Source of the DNA: Incurvaria masculella
Taxonomy: Eukaryota; Arthropoda; Insecta; Lepidoptera; Incurvariidae
Direction: 5' to 3'
Length of the DNA: 64,000 nucleotides
Assembly (NCBI GenBank): GCA_946894095.1
Contig: OX335659.1
Span: 131,501 to 195,500 of the forward strand
The translations under genes were made by a program, and so were the position numbers. The notes under the pieces are model-generated. The model had not been told where the DNA came from and ran no database searches. It saw nothing but the letters and a program-made list of their open reading frames with translations. Every line of letters starts with the position of its first letter. Within the stretch, counting starts at the first letter, position 1. Shown here piece after piece: positions 58,940 through 64,000 of this stretch.

Positions 58940-59420
58940 CTTTAATAATAATAATAATAATAATATAGTTTTATTTCAGGTACATTTGTACCTATAGCTG
59001 TATACATATTACATAATTTTGTCAATTTTATAAATTTCGTCAGTTGTTATACTATATCAAATTAAAGTTAAAATTAAAATTAAACATTAAAAAAAAAGAA
59101 TTATGGAAAATTTGTTCTTTTTTAACGATTTTTAATTATTAAATTTTAATTTGTTAAAATATTGCAAAATCTGCGTAAAATATTCTTTCGGATACTGCTG
59201 TCATGATCACGTTATTGCACTGAGCCAGGCGTTCCAAAAATGATGCTCTAGTTTTCCTCATAATCGCAAAGAAATCATCAACCCTGTTCTCGGTGAACAT
59301 GCCAGACGCGCTACACCGCCACGGTAGACTCAGCATGCAGCGGAACGCGTTATTGTATTGCACACGCATCGAGTTGAGTGCTCGATTGGCCTTTGATTGG
59401 CCACACTCCTGCACTCCAAC
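58940..59420 (-). mobile_element. LINE family B, C-terminal part
   Basis: Reads RVQYNNAFRCMLSLPWRCSA, SGMFTENRVDDFFAIMRKTR, the end of the reverse-transcriptase protein of family B; the 3' end is a taa repeat (58942-58962). Second copy at 22690-23510. Confidence 0.7.
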
Positions 59421-59429
59421 AGTACATGA

Positions 59430-59590
59430 GCGGTTGTCTCTGTTGCCTCCACGCCTAGAGTCACGGCATAGAGGCTATCTGTATCCCCAGTTTATAGAGG
59501 TGCTTGTTGAGTGGGCAGTTGCTCGTCATTGTTCCAACTACCGTACGTAGGTCAATCCTTTTCAGATGATAGTTTATACATGATGCGCTT
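59430..59590 (-). mobile_element. RNase H-type LINE tail fragment
   Basis: Reads RIDLRTVVGTMTSNCPLNKH, LYKLGIQIA, equivalent to QLRTVVSLLTGHCQLNKHLH in the LINE at 4.4 kb. Confidence 0.6.
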
Positions 59591-60429
59591 ACTGAGGGTT
59601 GGAATGACCACCTATCTTGCCTGCCTGCAGTGTACCAAACCTTTCCATGCCCTACCACCTTCCATAGTAAGAAGTACTGACTAGTTTGTAGTGGAAGGGG
59701 ATTGACAGTTTTAAATGAATTCTGAATTGCACTCAAGTGACCTGTATTCTCAACGAAACTGCACATTTCAATATGGGTTGAGAAAGAGGTTTTCTCATTA
59801 TATATTTATAGTTAGCAAATAATTAAGAAAAAAATGCAAAATGAAATGAAAAAAGAAGCAAAATGTAAATCCTCAGAATTAATAAAACACGAAATATTTA
59901 AGGATTATCATTTATTTTATATGCCTATGCGTGTTAGCATTTAGAAATATTATTTGTTGGACTTTTTTGCAAGTAAACCATAATGGCAGTGGTTAACAAT
60001 GTAAAAAAATACAGCAGCAGTGGCAGTCAACTATTTATATATTCGAATTTGTGCTCTTTCCAGCGGTGTTTTTTGGCGGGTTTGACTTTTTCTACTAATG
60101 ACTTCCTAACTTCGTCGAAAAGTGAAAACATGGATTTCGATTGAAATGGATAGCAATGGTAGCAACCAGCGAGTAAGTTAATTCGGGTTCTTCTACCACA
60201 ATTTTATGTTTAATGGTGGTAGTAACGGACTCAGTAACTAACTCAGTAAAATAAAACAAGTAATGGGTTTTAAAGCGGAGATCTAGAAATGTGCATCGAC
60301 TCAGACGTATATCTCTGTCAGGCTGGTGAAACCTTTCTACCATTCCCTGTTTTAACTTATTAATCACATTTTTAATTTTTTTTTGCTTTGGTACGTCCAT
60401 TTGTGATCAGTCTTCAGAGTATAATGAGG

Positions 60430-61105
60430 TTTTGTAGGTCGACATGTCCAATAACATTAAATCTCTTCCTCCATACTTAGATCAATCAGAACCGGTTTTC
60501 AAGATCCAGTATATTATATCGTTGTTGCTTGTGATCTGAGATTAGTAGGTTTGATGCAAGTACGTTGACATGGTTATTGAGTCGGTTTTGTATTTGGTAG
60601 AGACCATTCTTATTTCATCCTTCAGAGTAGGAATCTCAAGATGTTCGTGTACTTCAGTAGTCCGAGTGAACCAGGGAGCTTTGGCTATCTGCTTGAGCAC
60701 GTTGTTTTGAAATCTTTGCAGAATTTCAATGTTAGAATTGCTGGCTTTGAGAATGGCCTTGTAAATGAGCAGCTGGTTCTCTAGACTTAGACTGGAGCCT
60801 CTGCCAAGGAGCCAAGTGATTTTTTTATAGCGGATGTTCAATTCGTCTCTCTTCTTTATAACATGTTCTCTTCAGATCAAACGTCTATCGAGATGCATAC
60901 CAAGGTACTTGACTGACTCCTTGTGAGGCAGATAATCTTCGCCAAGTTTGACGGGGGGGCAGTGACTATTTCCCAGCGAAAACGTAATGTGAGTTGACTT
61001 GGTTGCACTTGCTTTGATTTTCCAGTCCATTAGCCATTGCTTAACCAGATTTAGCTCATTCTGGAGTGTTTGAATCACATCTTTCATCCTTGTACAAAAA
61101 TCTTC
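60430..61105 (-). mobile_element. 5'-truncated jockey LINE nested in hAT
   Basis: Reads WLMDWKIKASATKSTHITFS, SVKYLGMHLDRRLI, then ITWLLGRGSSLSLENQLLIY and FQNNVLKQIAKAPWFTRTTE. Same family as 24880-26135. Confidence 0.82.
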
Positions 61106-61412
61106 CGTTTCAAACTATTCACATACAGACTGTAGGCTTCGCAGAATGACAACTGGAAGACTGGCTGTTACATATTTTTCGCCATTTATCAAGACCGTTG
61201 CTTCCTCAAAAGGTTTTAATACTATGCACAGTTGTTAACATGCCTCCCACTCTTCGCCTTCTTGGTAAGATTATATCTAATATGGCAACAGTAGCTTGTA
61301 CGCATTATTGAAGACTGGTGAACTTCTCCAACATGTAGAGCATTGAGTTCCATCTAGTAGGTATTGAGATTGTTAGTCTAGACCGGGGTAGATACGGTTT
61401 GAGAAGCACATG

Positions 61413-62222
61413 AAATCCGAAATGATTTCTTTTTTCTCAGAAATATATAATTTCATGTTCATATGCTTACATTAAGTTTGCAACATTTAGCGGGGACCGG
61501 AAGATAGAAAAAAAATTTAAAATGTATTAAAAAATATATATCTCCTAAACAAATATTTAGAAACGGTATTAAAAAAAATTATATGTTAAGTCTTTTGAGG
61601 CGTAATGTAACTGTGAATTTGCAACAATTTTGTAATTACGGAAATGTATTTATAAAAATGTTTTTACTAAAAAAAATCTATGCCGCGAACCTAACTTGCT
61701 ATTGCTATATTTCTTTCTAGAATATGTAAAAGCAAATTAAATTCTTTAGAAACTATGCAACGAACGATTTTATACATATTTCGAATTTTTTGTTTAGCTT
61801 TTGTGTGAATGCAAACATTATAAATGAAAAAAAAAATTTGCTTCTAATATTTGCAACATTTTACAAATTTCACAGAATATAGAGTTTGCGGTCAGTTTCC
61901 AATTTCAGAAAATAAAATAGAATTTTCATTATTTGCTTTGCAGATATTAAATATTAGAGATATTAAAAGTACAAAAAAAATATATACACAGTTCCGTAAA
62001 TAAGAAATTGTTGCAAATTCACAGTAATATTACACCTAAAATTAGCTAACATATAAAAATTTTAAATAACATTTCTAAATATTTGTTTAGGAGATATCAT
62101 TTTTTAAACAAATTTCATATTGTATTTCTATCTTCCGGACCCCCCAAAATGTTGCAAACTTAATGTACACACGTCCACATGAAATACTACGTTTATGAGA
62201 AAAAAAATTGCATTTCGGATTT
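61413..62222. mobile_element. 810-bp foldback element with >200-bp arms, nested in hAT
   Basis: Arms 61413-~61640 and ~61990-62222 are inverted copies: aaatccgaaatg / catttcggattt at the tips, then aagtttgcaacatt, atcttccgg-type and aatttgcaacaatt blocks. The centre is AT-rich without coding sequence. Confidence 0.85.
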
Positions 62223-62401
62223 AATGTTTTTCTAAGTGCTGATTTAAGGCTAAAGTTCCTGGAGTAGTTCACTGAATTTTGGAGTTGGTATTTAATTAAC
62301 TTCTCTTTTGCCGTAGTACTTTTTTGCAGTGGTTTCTGTGAGGAGTTTAAGCGCATCTTGTACTACAAGATTCATTGTATGTGCAAAGCAGTGTGACGTT
62401 C

Positions 62402-63428
62402 GACCGGAACCCTCGCTTTTGCGGCGGCTCCGTCCGCGTCATCACGCGCCACCACTCCAAATTAAATGTAGAATAGGCGTACCCTTAGGGGGTAGCCGAG
62501 CCAAGTACTACCAGGGACAGGGAAAAGAATACGACCAATTTTAGTGAGAATAAAGGTGGACGTTTATTACAAAGAAAACTAAACAACAAAATGCTCAAGC
62601 GGTACGTAAATGGTTTGCAGTTAGAAAGTCTGTCGTTGAGGCCTCCGTTAAGGGTAGAAAAACTTGGTGGTTGGTTCACTCAGTGGTGGACCACGTCGGT
62701 GCGCAGCATGGTGGGTGCACGCGCGTGCGGTGCGGCGCGCGGGACGTCGGCTCAGAGCAGCGGCGCCGGCGTGTCGGCCGCGTCGTCAACGCCGGCCGAC
62801 GGCGTGGCGGCGTGGCTCAGCGCTGCTCGGCGCGGGGCGCATCGGCGCGGCTGCGCGGATGGCCGGCCAGCGTGCTCGGCTACCTCGCCGCGTCGCTGTC
62901 GGCGACGGCGACCCCTCGCGAGCCGTGCCTCGCGCGGTCAGTCGTTACATTTAGGGGCTCACAAGAAGAGCCCCGCAGGAACCGCTGAAGTCAATTTCGA
63001 AACACTTAGACGGGCGCTCACGATAAAATGAGGCGTGGGCGCCGTAAAATGGTTACAGGGTGCTTGAGGAGCTAAAATAAAGCCAGGTCAATAGCGACCA
63101 AGGAGGAAATGAGTTTAATTAAATGAACAGGGCTGTGAGCAATCGCTAAAAGGTATTAAATTGAAGTTGGGTTACCGGTAGGTGGACCGCGGTTTGTAGA
63201 GGTGCGCTCTTTGCGAAGGCTGCTGGTAAAGTGGGCGACCCAAAATGGTCGCCGCACTACGAAATTATCATTTTCGTTTCTCTTTTTTTCTGAGGGTAAG
63301 GAAGATTTTAATTAGGTAAAACCACGGAGGGAGCAAGGCGATTGGATTAGCCTTGGCCAAGGAGCTATGAACACTGTAGTGGCTTACCAAAAATCCACTA
63401 CGTGACAGCAGCCATAGGGTTCCCAACC
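62402..63428. mobile_element. ~1.0-kb GC-rich insertion of unknown type, nested in hAT
   Basis: It separates two adjoining hAT transposase motifs. The ends show ggaaccct and, inverted, agggttcc. The core 62690-62950 is extremely GC-rich with frames open in three phases, which is a composition effect. aataaa-like signals occur at 62553 and 63075. It could be a solo LTR or an unclassified element. Confidence 0.5.
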
Positions 63429-64000
63429 AATGTTATTTTAAATAGCATTTTATATATTTAAAGCATTATCAGACACTACTAGATTGATTTTTTCATTCAT
63501 ATTCCAGTCCGTTGTAATTCTGTGCAGCTCTTGAGCCAGTTTCTCGCTTCTGTGTGATCCAACAATCGATGAACATTCTAAAAGTATGGATTTCTGTTCA
63601 AAATTTCAAGTGATAAAATGGACAGTTACGGCTATAATCCTTCATTTGATCGGGACGTGCAGGTATCTGTGGTAAGGCATACGGTCACTGTTTCATTGTT
63701 AATCAGGTCTTTTATTGTTTCCTGGCATTTGAAGTAGGCTATTGGTAACCAATTTGATGAAATAGTCTTCCTGCTGATCAATACACGGATTCATAACAGC
63801 ACAGAACTCCTTAAAGCCCTCATATTCCAAAATGGCTAGTAATCTTTGGTAAACATGCTTAACAAAGCAGCATCTATTTTCGTTTTACGTTCCGCTTTTA
63901 ATTTTTGGGGTATGCATGAAGCATAGACCTAGCATGCGCGCGCAGTACATCCTATTTCTATGGTATGAAGCAATACATGACGGGCTGAATCTATGATTTA

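Larger units (their letters stand above)
60095..63930 (-). pseudogene. hAT (zf-BED type) transposase, broken and split by three insertions
   Basis: High to low coordinate: 63930-63430 (RCCFVKHVYQRLLAILEYEG, FKEFCAVMNPCIDQQEDYF; later SEKLAQELHRITTDWNMNEK, INLVVSDNALNI); 62397-62285 (CFAHTMNLVVQDALKLLTET); 61400-61110 (IPTRWNSMLYMLEKFTSLQ, then LKPFEEATVLINGEKYVTAS); 60400-60095 (GMVERFHQPDRDIRLSRCTF, LDLRFKTH). These are successive conserved parts of AC1-like hAT transposases in the right order. Stops and frameshifts are frequent. The gaps are filled by the insertions listed separately. Confidence 0.8.

Noticed and set aside
62591..63031. A 146-codon frame in the GC-rich insertion
   Set aside because: Three overlapping phases are open at once and the product is low-complexity Arg/Ala/Gly, typical of a composition effect.

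Overview
The window looks like a piece of a moth or butterfly (Lepidoptera) chromosome. The background is AT-rich, GC-rich exons are small and widely spaced, and the introns are packed with non-LTR retrotransposons, foldback elements, SINEs and a mariner of kinds familiar from lepidopteran genomes. No bacterial-type operons, CRISPR arrays or phage genes are visible.

Three host genes can be read. (1) On the + strand, four exons at 1.2-11.7 kb encode the C-terminal ~217 residues of a protein phosphatase 2A B56 regulatory subunit of the gamma/delta type (PPP2R5). (2) On the - strand, ten small exons between 51.6 and 27.2 kb encode a homologue of PPP1R21 (KLRAQ1, the Fy-2 subunit of the endosomal FERRY complex). 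All ten join in phase 0. The N-terminal and C-terminal coiled coils are present, but I could not find exons for the central region. (3) On the + strand, a single uninterrupted 580-codon frame at 54.7-56.5 kb encodes DNA polymerase iota. PPP2R5 and PPP1R21 converge with ~15 kb of repeats between them; PPP1R21 and POLI diverge across ~3.1 kb.

Layout: 0-11.7 kb PPP2R5 exons with LINE-filled introns and an 88-bp minisatellite made from an exon/intron junction; 11.7-26.9 kb repeat-rich spacer (TTAA-flanked element, foldback elements, LINEs, a MADF-encoding remnant); 26.9-51.6 kb PPP1R21 with long introns holding LINEs, a 642-bp hAT-like element, an intact mariner and SINEs; 51.6-56.5 kb divergent promoter region and POLI; 56.5-64 kb repeats ending in a hAT transposase pseudogene broken by three further insertions.

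The most unusual feature is that both phosphatase-related genes carry tandem arrays that copy an exon edge together with adjacent noncoding DNA: about 14 copies of a PPP2R5 5' splice site, and three copies of the end of the last PPP1R21 coding exon, each followed by a stretch resembling a retroelement primer-binding site. The window also shows clear insertion history: two 642-bp elements with perfect 8-bp target duplications, and a mariner whose empty paralogous target lies 32 kb away. I found no new multi-gene system.
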